Made by a program: the position numbers and the translations under genes. A model generated the notes under the pieces. The model searched no databases. It had not been told where the DNA came from and worked only from the letters and a program-made list of their open reading frames with translations. Source: Gammaproteobacteria bacterium (GTDB taxonomy: Bacteria > Pseudomonadota > Gammaproteobacteria > Pseudomonadales > Litorivicinaceae). Taken from it: a stretch of 11,038 nucleotides of DNA. Positions 1-7,463 of this stretch are shown piece by piece. Each line of letters starts with the position of its first letter. Position 1 is the first letter of the stretch. The stretch spans positions 13,721 to 24,758 of the forward strand of contig PBDH01000017.1 in the NCBI GenBank assembly GCA_002717305.1, read 5' to 3'.

Positions 1-1686
1 GCATATGCTGCGTCTTTGATCGGGGGGCTCTGGGGAGCGTTCCTGCTTGGCCTCACGATTCCCGTGCTCCGCCCAATACTGCTGCACATAAATTCGCCAG
101 AATTGCTGGCGTTCTCAATTTTTGGTCTTTCGATGGTTTCTGCATTATCTGGCTCGATGCCACTGCGTGGTCTATCGATGGCAGGATTTGGAATACTGCT
201 GTCGATGGTCGGGGGGGATCCACAAACAGGGCAAGAGCGCTGGACGTTCGATACATTGTATTTAGTTGATGACTTGCCTCTATTACCGGTGGCACTCGGG
301 CTGTTTGCACTTCCCGAGATCTGTGATGTGGCCGCCCGTCGAACGGCAATCTCTGACACAAGTAAATACGAGCTCACAGAAGGCATGTTAGTAGGTTTAA
401 GGGACGTAATAAAAAACTGGTGGCTAGTCGCAAAGTGTGGATCGCTCGGAGCGATGATCGGAGCGATCCCTGGACTTGGTTCGGCTGTTGTTGACTGGTT
501 TGCCTATGGATACGCGGCGAAGTCGGTCAAAGATGCGGACAAGACCTTCGGAAAGGGAGATGTTCGAGGAGTAATTGCGCCGGAGAGTGCAAATAATGCA
601 AAAGAGGGCGGATCGCTGGTTCCAACGATCGCTTTCGGCGTGCCTGGCTCAGCGTCGATGGCGCTTTTGTTAGGTGGCTTCATGATTCATGGACTTGTTC
701 CGGGTAAGTCGATGGTCACTGATAATTTAGACGTGACCTATACTATGGTCTGGTCAATCGCGTTGGCTAATATCTTAGGTGCAGGGCTTTGTTTTGCTTT
801 CAGTGGTCAGTTCGCCAAGATCGCGACGTTGCGATACACGTTAGTCATTCCGGCAATTATCTCAATTATGATGGTGGGCGCTTATCAAGCGTCTGCGGAC
901 TGGGGTGATCTTTTTACGCTGTTGATTTTTGGTGTCGTCGGCTGGGCGATGAAGCACCTCAAATGGCCTCGTCCCCCGCTTATTCTAGGATTTGTGCTGG
1001 GTGGGATCGTCGAGGACTACATGAGGATCTCGTATCAGATTTATGAGTGGGCATGGGTGCTCAAGCCAGTATGCACTGTAATGCTTTTGCTGGCAGCCCT
1101 GAGTTTACTGCAGCCCATTTTTACTAGGGTTTTCATAAAAAAAGAGAAAGTAGATATCTTTGGTTTTTCTGCGCCACAGCTTCGAATGACTGATTTGTTT
1201 CCAGTTGGTCTTCTCGGCGTATTGATGTGGGCACTAGTAAGCTCATTTGGGTGGGACGAGGAATCCCAAGGTGCTCCTCAGGTTATTATAGTTATCACGT
1301 TAGTAATCATATCGATTACCTTATCAAATGCGATTTTTCGACGAGGTAATGCAGGTTATTCAGAAGGCTCGGCGTTGGATCTATCGTCGGATCTCGGCAG
1401 TCTCACTCGCACGTCATATAATTTTCGGGTGCTCGAGTTTTTCTTGTGGCTATGTGGCTTCCTCCTCGCTTGGTGGGTAGGTGGTATTTTGGTCGCGTCT
1501 GCATTATTTGTTATAGGATACATGCGAATCCGTGGGGATGAGTCGCTTAGAATGACGACAGCTTATGTTGTTGTGATTGGTTGCTTGATTTATTTCGTGT
1601 TCGACCAAGGGTTCCACATAGCCTGGCCAGAGTCATTAATTAGAATGATATTCCCGGAGCTTAGAGGAATCATTCCCACGATATAG
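1..1686 (+). CDS. TTT-family transporter permease, TctA-TctB fusion (5' end missing)
   Basis: Inner-membrane permease of a tripartite tricarboxylate transporter, which uses an ion gradient to import carboxylates delivered by a periplasmic TctC receptor. The frame is open from base 1, so the start lies upstream; by comparison with TctA roughly 100 N-terminal residues are missing. Two TctA signatures are visible: the glycine-rich GAMIGAIPGLG segment (about 448-480) and APESANNA followed by GVPGSASMALLLGG and MIHGLVPG (577-708). Hydrophobic segments fill most of the chain. After a charged linker (about 1129-1190) the protein continues for about 165 residues with four more hydrophobic stretches, the size and layout of the small TctB subunit. 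This makes a TctA-TctB fusion likely, although TctB-like sequence is poorly conserved and that part is an inference. The receptor gene follows after 123 nt. Confidence 0.9.
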   Translation, partial: AYAASLIGGLWGAFLLGLTIPVLRPILLHINSPELLAFSIFGLSMVSALSGSMPLRGLSMAGFGILLSMVGGDPQTGQERWTFDTLYLVDDLPLLPVALGLFALPEICDVAARRTAISDTSKYELTEGMLVGLRDVIKNWWLVAKCGSLGAMIGAIPGLGSAVVDWFAYGYAAKSVKDADKTFGKGDVRGVIAPESANNAKEGGSLVPTIAFGVPGSASMALLLGGFMIHGLVPGKSMVTDNLDVTYTMVWSIALANILGAGLCFAFSGQFAKIATLRYTLVIPAIISIMMVGAYQASADWGDLFTLLIFGVVGWAMKHLKWPRPPLILGFVLGGIVEDYMRISYQIYEWAWVLKPVCTVMLLLAALSLLQPIFTRVFIKKEKVDIFGFSAPQLRMTDLFPVGLLGVLMWALVSSFGWDEESQGAPQVIIVITLVIISITLSNAIFRRGNAGYSEGSALDLSSDLGSLTRTSYNFRVLEFFLWLCGFLLAWWVGGILVASALFVIGYMRIRGDESLRMTTAYVVVIGCLIYFVFDQGFHIAWPESLIRMIFPELRGIIPTI

Positions 1687-1697
1687 TCGCAGTAAGA

Positions 1698-1726
1698 TTG
1701 GGTAATACACTGGCCAATATTAAAAT
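1698..1726 (+). promoter_or_regulatory. Possible sigma70-type promoter for the receptor gene
   Basis: TTGGGT (1698-1703) and TAAAAT (1721-1726) are separated by 17 nt in the 123-nt gap before the receptor gene. The -10 box matches the consensus at 5 of 6 positions, the -35 at only 3. Receptor genes of binding-protein transporters often have extra transcription of their own, which makes the position sensible. Matches this weak occur by chance in AT-rich spacers. Confidence 0.22.
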
Positions 1727-1809
1727 GGTCTGAGATAGGACTTACATTTTGAATCGAATTATCTAGTCTGGTACTTGCAGAACATGCAACAAATAAACGG
1801 GGAAAAATA

Positions 1810-2838
1810 ATGAAAAAACTTTTTCAAGCTGCAGTGATCGGTCTGGCTTGTGTTACCGCCTCAGCGGGTGTACTGGCGGACGCCGTAGCAGACTTCTATA
1901 AAGGAAAAGACGTCGAGCTCTACATCGGTTACAAGCCAGGCGGTGGATACGATGGTTACGCACGATTGGTTGCTCGTCATATGGGTAAACATATCCCAGG
2001 TAATCCCAATATCGTTCCAAAGAATATGCCGGGGGCGGGCAGCGTTAAGCTCACAAATTGGCTTTGGGAGGGTGCTCCTCAGGACGGCACAGCGATTGGC
2101 GCCGTTTCACGAGGTGTTCCATTCGAGCCATTACTTGGAAACAAGAAGGCTAAGTTTTCAGCTGATGAGTTCAACTGGATAGGTTCCGCGAACAACGAAG
2201 TATCTATCTGCGCCACGACTACGAAGAGTGGTATTAAGTCGTGGAAAGATTTGCGGACCCGTGAAGTGTTGGCCGGTGGCAACGGAAGCGGATCTGATAC
2301 AGATCAATTCCCAAAATTGCTTAACTATGTTCTTGACACTAAGTTCAAGGTGGTAGGCCCTTACGGGGGCGGCAAAGATGTAGTGAAAGCCATGATCGCA
2401 GGTGAGCTCGATGCTCGCTGTGGTTGGTCTTGGTCATCGATCAAATCTAAGAGTAAGGATCTGTTAGCGAGTGGCGATCTAGTTCTGCTAATGCAAATGT
2501 CAACAGTCGCGCATCCTGAGCTCCCAGACGTTCCTCTGGTTATGGATCTGGTGAAAAGTTATAACTCGAAGAAGCAAACCCAGATGCTAAATCTGATGTT
2601 TGCTCGTCAAGGACTCGGACGCCCTTACGTCGCGCCTCCCGGTGTTCCTGCTGATCGCGCGGCAGCGCTTCAGGCCGCGTTCATAGCAACGATGAGTGAT
2701 CCTGATTTTCTGGCTGATGCTGAGAAGGGTGGGTTCGATTTGTCTCCGATTTCCGGCGAAGAAGTCGCGGGGCTTGTGAATACTGCTTACGGTACCCCCG
2801 ACGCCGTGATTCAAGAAGTAATTACCGCGATCAGGTAA
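1810..2838 (+). CDS. TctC/BUG-family periplasmic solute receptor
   Basis: Periplasmic substrate-binding component of the tripartite tricarboxylate transporter encoded just upstream; it captures a carboxylate-type ligand for the TctA/TctB permease. A Sec signal peptide is clear: Lys2-Lys3, a hydrophobic core to about residue 22, and a likely cleavage after VLA (residue 23). The mature protein opens with the family fold: a beta strand then KPGGGYDGYARL (GGGYD at 44-48), followed by IPGNPNIV, NMPGAGS and QDGTAIG, all typical of BUG receptors. At 342 residues it is slightly longer than the usual 310-330. The ATG at 1810 is supported by GGGGA (1799-1803) six nt upstream and by the signal peptide. 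An intrinsic terminator follows directly. BUG receptors bind very varied ligands (di- and tricarboxylates, amino acids, aromatic acids, nicotinate), so the substrate cannot be named. Confidence 0.93.
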   Translation: MKKLFQAAVIGLACVTASAGVLADAVADFYKGKDVELYIGYKPGGGYDGYARLVARHMGKHIPGNPNIVPKNMPGAGSVKLTNWLWEGAPQDGTAIGAVSRGVPFEPLLGNKKAKFSADEFNWIGSANNEVSICATTTKSGIKSWKDLRTREVLAGGNGSGSDTDQFPKLLNYVLDTKFKVVGPYGGGKDVVKAMIAGELDARCGWSWSSIKSKSKDLLASGDLVLLMQMSTVAHPELPDVPLVMDLVKSYNSKKQTQMLNLMFARQGLGRPYVAPPGVPADRAAALQAAFIATMSDPDFLADAEKGGFDLSPISGEEVAGLVNTAYGTPDAVIQEVITAIR

Positions 2839-2843
2839 GCGAG

Positions 2844-2872
2844 AAAAACGCCGGTAGCACCGGCGTTTTTTT
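2844..2872 (+). terminator. Rho-independent terminator
   Basis: Six nt after the receptor stop codon there is a perfect hairpin: A5 plus CGCCGGT (2844-2855), a 3-nt AGC loop, and ACCGGCG (2859-2865) running into seven T residues (2866-2872). The A5 upstream also pairs with the T tract, so the element could act in both directions. It is the clearest terminator in the window and ends the TTT transporter unit. Confidence 0.95.
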
Positions 2873-2901
2873 GGTTGAATTAATTAGATAACTAAGCTTT
2901 G

Positions 2902-4434
2902 ATGAATCCAGTTAGGGCCCACGAAGGCCACGACCATCATCCGTCGGTCCAGAGCAAGAAAGCCGTCGCTGACTCCATTTGGGAGCAAGAGCACATAGAG
3001 CTGGTGACGGTTGGGATTGACATCGGGTCATCAACGTCGCATCTGATTTTTGCGAAGGTTCATCTGCAGCGGCGGACGCAGGGACTGTCGAGTCGATACG
3101 AAGTTATCAAGCGGGAAATCTTGTGGCAGTCTCCGATCCACTTTACGCCTTTCTTAAACAGCGGACTTATTGATGCTGACGAGCTAAACAGGTTTATTGA
3201 GCAAGCCTATTTCAACGCTGGTTTACACAAGCATGATGTGGATTCCGGAGCGGTCATTCTAACCGGTGAGGCAATTAAGAAATCCAACGCCAAGGCTATA
3301 GATGAGTTATTCGCAGAACAAGCGGGGAAGTTTGTTTGCGCGACGGCCGGACATCGACTCGAATGCGTGCTGGCCGCACACGGTTCTGGGGCTGTTGAAC
3401 GTTCTAAGCAGTATAAAAAGAGAGTTCTGCACGTCGATATTGGTGGCGGCACGACAAAGTTCGCGCTCATTGATGCGGGGACGATAGTGTCCATAGCTGC
3501 GTGTGCCATTGGAGGACGTCTGATGGCCACTGACGATAGTGGAAATTGGGTTCGTTGTGATGACCCGATCTCAACGGTGTCGAATCATTTGGGAATTTTG
3601 TTTGACCGTGTATCTGACATCTCTGACGCTCAAAGACAGCAAATTATCATTTGTATGGCCGAAGCTCTGGTTTCGGTGATTTCAGGAGCTGAGCCAGATT
3701 CACTTTTGGATTCATTACTTCTGACGGAACCACTATCTTGGTCTGTAGTTCCTGAGGAGATGAGTTTTTCCGGTGGCGTGTCGGAATTTATCTATGGACG
3801 AGAGAATCAACCTCTGGGAGATCTCGCGTACGATCTAGCAATCGAACTCAATCGGCAGCTAAGATCAGCTCAGAGTGTCCCGGTCACCGTGGACGTGCAA
3901 CATGGCATTCGAGCGACCGTGATCGGTGCCTCCCAGTTCACTGTTCAGGTCTCCGGTAAGACAATTTTTGCCAACAGTCTCGAATTTTTACCGTTGAGGA
4001 ACGTTCCCGTAGTCCATCCAAACGTCGATCTATCTCAAGGAGATATTGATTCAGAATTTGTTGCTGAGCAGATTATTGATATATGCCAGATGAGGGATGT
4101 CGACAAGAGTGGGCCGGTTGCTCTTGCATTTTCTTGGAGTGGAGAACCAAGTTATCAACGTCTTAAAGCAATAGCGGACGCAATAGATGGAGCATTGTGT
4201 CTTCCAGAGCGAACTTCACCACTGGTGGTGGTGATTGACGGAGACGTTGGTCGTTTACTGGGTCGTATATTGAGTGAGGAATTGAACAAGGGCGACTATT
4301 TACTGTCGTTGGATGGCATTGTCTTGTCGGACTTGGATTATATCGACGTCGGGGAAATGATAAATCCGCCCGGTGTCATTCCATTGGTCATCAAATCGCT
4401 CGTGTTTGACTCAGCTCAGCAATTAGAACATTAG
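2902..4434 (+). CDS. eutA: EutA-family protein (ethanolamine ammonia-lyase reactivase-like ASKHA ATPase)
   Basis: EutA in enteric bacteria is a chaperone-like ATPase that swaps damaged cobalamin out of ethanolamine ammonia-lyase. Family features are strong: the first phosphate loop GIDIGSSTS (38-46), the second DIGGGTTK (179-186), GGRL (204-207), the C-terminal PLVVVIDGDVG (440-450), DYIDVG (from 479) and PLVIKSLVF (494-502). The protein is 510 residues against about 467 for E. coli EutA; the extra length includes a roughly 35-residue N-terminal extension with a His-rich patch (H7, H10, H12, H13). ATG at 2902 is preferred over the TTG directly before it, but neither has a Shine-Dalgarno sequence, and a GTG at 3004 nearer the domain start remains possible. 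No eutB, eutC or microcompartment gene is nearby, so the target enzyme is unknown. It heads a four-gene cassette with the cupin 8 nt downstream. The fold is certain; a role in ethanolamine use is not shown. Confidence 0.9.
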   Translation: MNPVRAHEGHDHHPSVQSKKAVADSIWEQEHIELVTVGIDIGSSTSHLIFAKVHLQRRTQGLSSRYEVIKREILWQSPIHFTPFLNSGLIDADELNRFIEQAYFNAGLHKHDVDSGAVILTGEAIKKSNAKAIDELFAEQAGKFVCATAGHRLECVLAAHGSGAVERSKQYKKRVLHVDIGGGTTKFALIDAGTIVSIAACAIGGRLMATDDSGNWVRCDDPISTVSNHLGILFDRVSDISDAQRQQIIICMAEALVSVISGAEPDSLLDSLLLTEPLSWSVVPEEMSFSGGVSEFIYGRENQPLGDLAYDLAIELNRQLRSAQSVPVTVDVQHGIRATVIGASQFTVQVSGKTIFANSLEFLPLRNVPVVHPNVDLSQGDIDSEFVAEQIIDICQMRDVDKSGPVALAFSWSGEPSYQRLKAIADAIDGALCLPERTSPLVVVIDGDVGRLLGRILSEELNKGDYLLSLDGIVLSDLDYIDVGEMINPPGVIPLVIKSLVFDSAQQLEH

Positions 4435-4438
4435 GAGG
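4433..4438 (+). promoter_or_regulatory. Ribosome binding site overlapping the upstream stop codon
   Basis: A perfect AGGAGG overlaps the last two bases of the EutA-like TAG stop and lies 4 nt before the cupin ATG. Ribosomes ending the first gene would sit over the start of the second, which points to translational coupling and balanced production of the two proteins. It is the strongest Shine-Dalgarno sequence in the cassette, in contrast to the EutA-like gene, which has none. Confidence 0.85.
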
Positions 4439-4442
4439 AATT

Positions 4443-5552
4443 ATGAATGTTGGCGAACCGCGGTATGGTGTTGATCCCTACTTAGAGTGGGTAAATGCAG
4501 AGGGTATTCCTGTTGTAGAGGATGTAGGTATTGACCTGTTTGAGGTCCCAGTAAAGCCGTGGAATCGATTCGGTTGTGATGGCGCAGCTGTTCATCTTAA
4601 AGGGCGTGGTGATTTCTCGAGCATGTTCCTGCTCGAGATTGCTAAGGGGGGATCGACCGCGGTGCAACAGCATCTCTTTGAGAAGGTGGTCTATGTTTTG
4701 GAAGGACATGGATCAACCGAGGTTGAGCTCGCTAATGGATCAAAACATCTGTTCGAGTGGGGTCCCCGCAGTCTGTTCGCAATCCCTTTGAACGCCAAAT
4801 ATCGTCATTTCAACGGAAGTGGTAACGATAGAGCCTTGATTGTTGCTACAACAAATTGTGCAACAGTGATGAATTTGTTTAACGATGAGTCGTTTGTGTT
4901 TGATCAGTCATATGATTTTTCGGTCAGAGCAGGCAAGGATGGTTACTTTACAGGTGACGGCGATTTTCACGAAATCCGCCAAGGAAACCATATGTGGGAA
5001 ACCAACTTTGTTCCAGATCTCGCCGAAATTGAACTGCATGCGTGGGGAGATCGCGGCGCAGGTGGAACGAATATCATGTTTGTTCTTGCTGATGGGGTAA
5101 TGCACGCTCACATATCTGAAATGCCTGTTGGGACCTATAAAAAAGGTCACCGACATGGTCCGGGATTTCATGTCATGTGTGTGACAGGCCACGGATATTC
5201 TTTACTTTGGTATGACGGTGATCCCGACTTCACGAGGGTCGATTGGAAACATGGTGTGGTGTTCCCGCCAGCCGATCAGCAGTTCCACCAACACTTTAAT
5301 ACATCGACCAACCCCGCACGTTACCTCGCTACAGGGATTGGTGGGACCCGGTATCCATTTACAACAGCGAACAGACGCTCACTGCTCGGAATAAAGCCGG
5401 GTGAAAAGGGCGCCGTGTCGACCAGCATAAAAGACGGTGGTGACCAGGTCGAGTACGAGGATCAGAAACCTGATATTCACCGTATCTGGTTGGAAGAAAT
5501 GCGCAAGAATGGGGTGGATGCGAAGATGGAAAAATTCATACCCAACCCATGA
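4443..5552 (+). CDS. Two-domain (bi)cupin protein
   Basis: Probably cytosolic, 369 residues, with no signal peptide and two cupin barrels. The N-terminal barrel shows QQHLFEKVVYVLEGHG (75-90) and AIPLN followed by H122 and N124. The C-terminal barrel shows GHRHGPGFHVMCVTGHG (235-251) and PP followed by FHQHFN (281-286). In the C-terminal barrel the metal ligands look intact (H236, H238, H243 in the Glu position, H282 or H284). In the N-terminal barrel the first His is Gln75 and the usual Glu position is Lys81, so that site may be metal-free. The overall layout recalls gentisate dioxygenase-like bicupins, but such folds also serve as isomerases, lyases or plain binding proteins. The tight coupling to the EutA-like gene suggests they act together. 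It overlaps the next gene by 4 nt (ATGA). The fold is secure; the reaction is unknown. Confidence 0.88.
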   Translation: MNVGEPRYGVDPYLEWVNAEGIPVVEDVGIDLFEVPVKPWNRFGCDGAAVHLKGRGDFSSMFLLEIAKGGSTAVQQHLFEKVVYVLEGHGSTEVELANGSKHLFEWGPRSLFAIPLNAKYRHFNGSGNDRALIVATTNCATVMNLFNDESFVFDQSYDFSVRAGKDGYFTGDGDFHEIRQGNHMWETNFVPDLAEIELHAWGDRGAGGTNIMFVLADGVMHAHISEMPVGTYKKGHRHGPGFHVMCVTGHGYSLLWYDGDPDFTRVDWKHGVVFPPADQQFHQHFNTSTNPARYLATGIGGTRYPFTTANRRSLLGIKPGEKGAVSTSIKDGGDQVEYEDQKPDIHRIWLEEMRKNGVDAKMEKFIPNP

Positions 5553-6412
5553 GTAGGATCAAGTTCAAGGCGATATCCCCGGTGTTTGGGGCTATCGTTG
5601 AGGGTTTTGATGTGGACGCTCTACCGGCGTCAGATAGGCTAGTGCTCAACGATGCGCTCGACAGTTTCGGGGTGCTTGTTTTTCCAGACCTCGAATTGAA
5701 CGAATCCCAGCAGCTGGAGATGGCAAAAATTTTCGGCGAGCCGTCGAAACGCTCTAGGCCCATGGCCGATCGCGCTGAGAGTTTCCCTTTAGCGGACTAC
5801 ATGGGCCTTGTTACAAACGTCCGCAAGGATGGTGTCCCGATAGGCTCGTTACCTGACGGTGAGATGTGGCTACATCATGATGGCTGTTTCATAGACGAAC
5901 CATATCGAGCGACTATACTTTACGCTTTGGAAGTCACCTCAGTGGGAGGCGAGACCCGGTTCGTCGATATGCGCGCAGTATTTCGCTCTCTTCCGGAAGA
6001 TCTGATCAGTCGTATCAAATATTTGAGCGGAATTCACTCCTTTGACTATCGTAATATCGCTGAGCGACCTACCTACGGTACCCTCAATGGTCTGGCCAAG
6101 AGCGCGACGCATCCCTGCGTGATACGGCATCCAAATTCGCAAGGGCCCGCCCTCTATCTAAACCCGCTCTGTACCATTCGTCTTGAGGGAGACGGATCCA
6201 ATCTGTCTGATAATGAGAGTCTCCTAGATCTATTGTTTGATGCTATCGGTCAGAGCGAGGCCACTTTTTCGCATCGTTGGGCTAAGGGTGATCTCGTGAT
6301 TTGGGATAATTGGTCGACATGCCACGCCCGGAACGATTTCCCGGCGGGAGAGACGAGGATGTTACGACGGAATATTATCAAAGGGCAAAAACTTGACGCT
6401 TATTTTAAATAA
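5549..6412 (+). CDS. TauD/TfdA-family Fe(II)/2-oxoglutarate-dependent dioxygenase
   Basis: Oxygenase that couples 2-oxoglutarate decarboxylation to hydroxylation of a small substrate, often a carboxylate, sulfonate or amino acid derivative. The iron triad is visible as H109-x-D111 (WLHHDGCF) and the distal H259 (STCHAR). R270, eleven residues after H259, sits where TauD has its 2-oxoglutarate-binding Arg, and R274 matches the second conserved Arg. Other family marks are the N-terminal GAIVEGFDV, GVLVFPDL, and GGETRFVDM after the HxD strand. At 287 residues it is a normal, complete length. Its ATG lies inside the cupin stop (ATGA) with no close Shine-Dalgarno, so translation probably depends on ribosomes finishing the cupin. 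All catalytic residues are present and the enzyme should be active. The substrate is unknown; the neighbouring TTT importer and OCD-like gene suggest a carboxylated, perhaps nitrogen-containing compound. Confidence 0.92.
   Translation: MSRIKFKAISPVFGAIVEGFDVDALPASDRLVLNDALDSFGVLVFPDLELNESQQLEMAKIFGEPSKRSRPMADRAESFPLADYMGLVTNVRKDGVPIGSLPDGEMWLHHDGCFIDEPYRATILYALEVTSVGGETRFVDMRAVFRSLPEDLISRIKYLSGIHSFDYRNIAERPTYGTLNGLAKSATHPCVIRHPNSQGPALYLNPLCTIRLEGDGSNLSDNESLLDLLFDAIGQSEATFSHRWAKGDLVIWDNWSTCHARNDFPAGETRMLRRNIIKGQKLDAYFK
6380..6385 (+). promoter_or_regulatory. Ribosome binding site that decides a TTG start
   Basis: AAAGGG inside the 3' end of the dioxygenase gene lies 7 nt before TTG at 6393. 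This supports the TTG as the real start of the OCD-like gene. An in-frame ATG at 6438 would remove the conserved N-terminal LILNNREITKIL strand and helix of the family and has no comparable site. Confidence 0.65.
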
Positions 6413-7463
6413 TCGAGAAATTACAAAAATCCTTAGCATGGAGCAGTGTATCGACGCCCTGAACGATGCCTATCTCGATTTCCTTTCAGGGGTCGCTGTC
6501 ACCCGACAACGTTCTGACACAATTGTTCCTAGCGGAGGGTCTGTTTACGGTTTGAAGACCATGGATGGCATAGCGCCCAGCCTTGGCGTCGGGGCAGTAC
6601 GGATCAACTCAGATATCGTCACCTGGCCCAAAATCGGGGATAGCTACCGCCGGGTTAAGGTTCCCGCGGCCCCTGGTTCCCGGTACACAGGATTGATTTT
6701 GGTATTCTCAACCGAAACAGGTGAACCATTAGCTATAATGCCAGACGGCGTTATTCAGCGGATGCGGGTCGGAGCAACTAGTGCCATTGGTACAGGCTAC
6801 CAAGCACGAACTAATAGCCGGACGGCTGCGATTATCGGATCTGGCTGGCAAGCCGGTTCCCAACTGTTGGGATTGTTAACCGTACGCCCCGAACTTGAGA
6901 TGGTCAGGATATTCAGTCCAAATCCTGAAAATGCGAGACGTTTTTGTAGGGACTGGAGTCAACAATTTAACCAAGATATCTGCGCTGTTGATTCGTTTGT
7001 AAAGGCAGTTCAGGGAGCTGATATCGTTCTGTGCGCAACCAGCTCGATAGACTCATTGTTCGAGGTCGAGCATTTTGAAGCGGGTATGCACGTAGGCTCA
7101 ATCAAGCCACCTGAAATCTCAAGACAGGTGCTCGAGCTCGCTGACAGCGTCTGTGTGCATGTTGGGCATGCGAAGCCGTTGCTAACGCAGGCCAACGATC
7201 TAATCGTTCCCGATCATTCCAGCGGTCGTGGTTGGGGGATTTCTGATGAATTCGATTTTGCTGCGTGTCCAACGCTTCCGGAATTAGTCTCGGGTGCCGT
7301 TAAAGGGCGAGTCAGTGCTCAAGAGCGGACGTGTTTTGTGAACGATCTTGGGTCAGGGCTTCAATTTGCTGTCGTTGCTGGAATCACAATGCAGCTTGCT
7401 CTATCAGCTGGGGTTGGACAAGACTTACCTACCGAAATTTTTACACAATTAGAGCACCCATAG
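6393..7463 (+). CDS. Ornithine cyclodeaminase/mu-crystallin family NAD(P)-dependent protein
   Basis: Rossmann-fold protein of the OCD/mu-crystallin family, whose members act on amino or imino acids (ornithine and alanine conversions, ketimine reduction). The N-terminal substrate part shows LILNNREITKIL and GLKTMDG (K55 in the family Lys position), then RMRVGATSAIGT (R125 matching the conserved Arg). The dinucleotide loop is AAIIGSGWQAG (145-155), and a FVNDLGSG segment (315-322) is near the C-terminus. At 356 residues it is full length. Where OCD has its catalytic Asp in a GxDxPGK stretch, this protein reads HVGSIKPPEIS (233-243), shorter and without Asp, so true ornithine cyclodeaminase activity is unlikely. 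A dehydrogenase or imine reductase role is possible but not shown. It starts at TTG, overlaps the dioxygenase gene by 20 nt and is the last gene of the cassette; no convincing terminator follows. Confidence 0.88.
   Translation: MTLILNNREITKILSMEQCIDALNDAYLDFLSGVAVTRQRSDTIVPSGGSVYGLKTMDGIAPSLGVGAVRINSDIVTWPKIGDSYRRVKVPAAPGSRYTGLILVFSTETGEPLAIMPDGVIQRMRVGATSAIGTGYQARTNSRTAAIIGSGWQAGSQLLGLLTVRPELEMVRIFSPNPENARRFCRDWSQQFNQDICAVDSFVKAVQGADIVLCATSSIDSLFEVEHFEAGMHVGSIKPPEISRQVLELADSVCVHVGHAKPLLTQANDLIVPDHSSGRGWGISDEFDFAACPTLPELVSGAVKGRVSAQERTCFVNDLGSGLQFAVVAGITMQLALSAGVGQDLPTEIFTQLEHP

Noticed and set aside
3521..3527. GCCACTG, resembling the B12-box of cobalamin riboswitches
   Set aside because: It lies inside the EutA-like coding frame with no surrounding riboswitch structure seen.
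2902..4434. Ethanolamine utilisation operon
   Set aside because: No eutB, eutC, aldehyde dehydrogenase or shell protein genes are present; a single EutA-like gene does not support ethanolamine catabolism.
2902..7463. Ectoine utilisation operon, suggested by eut naming and an OCD-family gene
   Set aside because: The EutA of ectoine use is a racemase/decarboxylase-type protein, whereas this one is the ethanolamine-type ASKHA ATPase. The threonine dehydratase-like, peptidase-like and deacylase genes of that pathway are absent.
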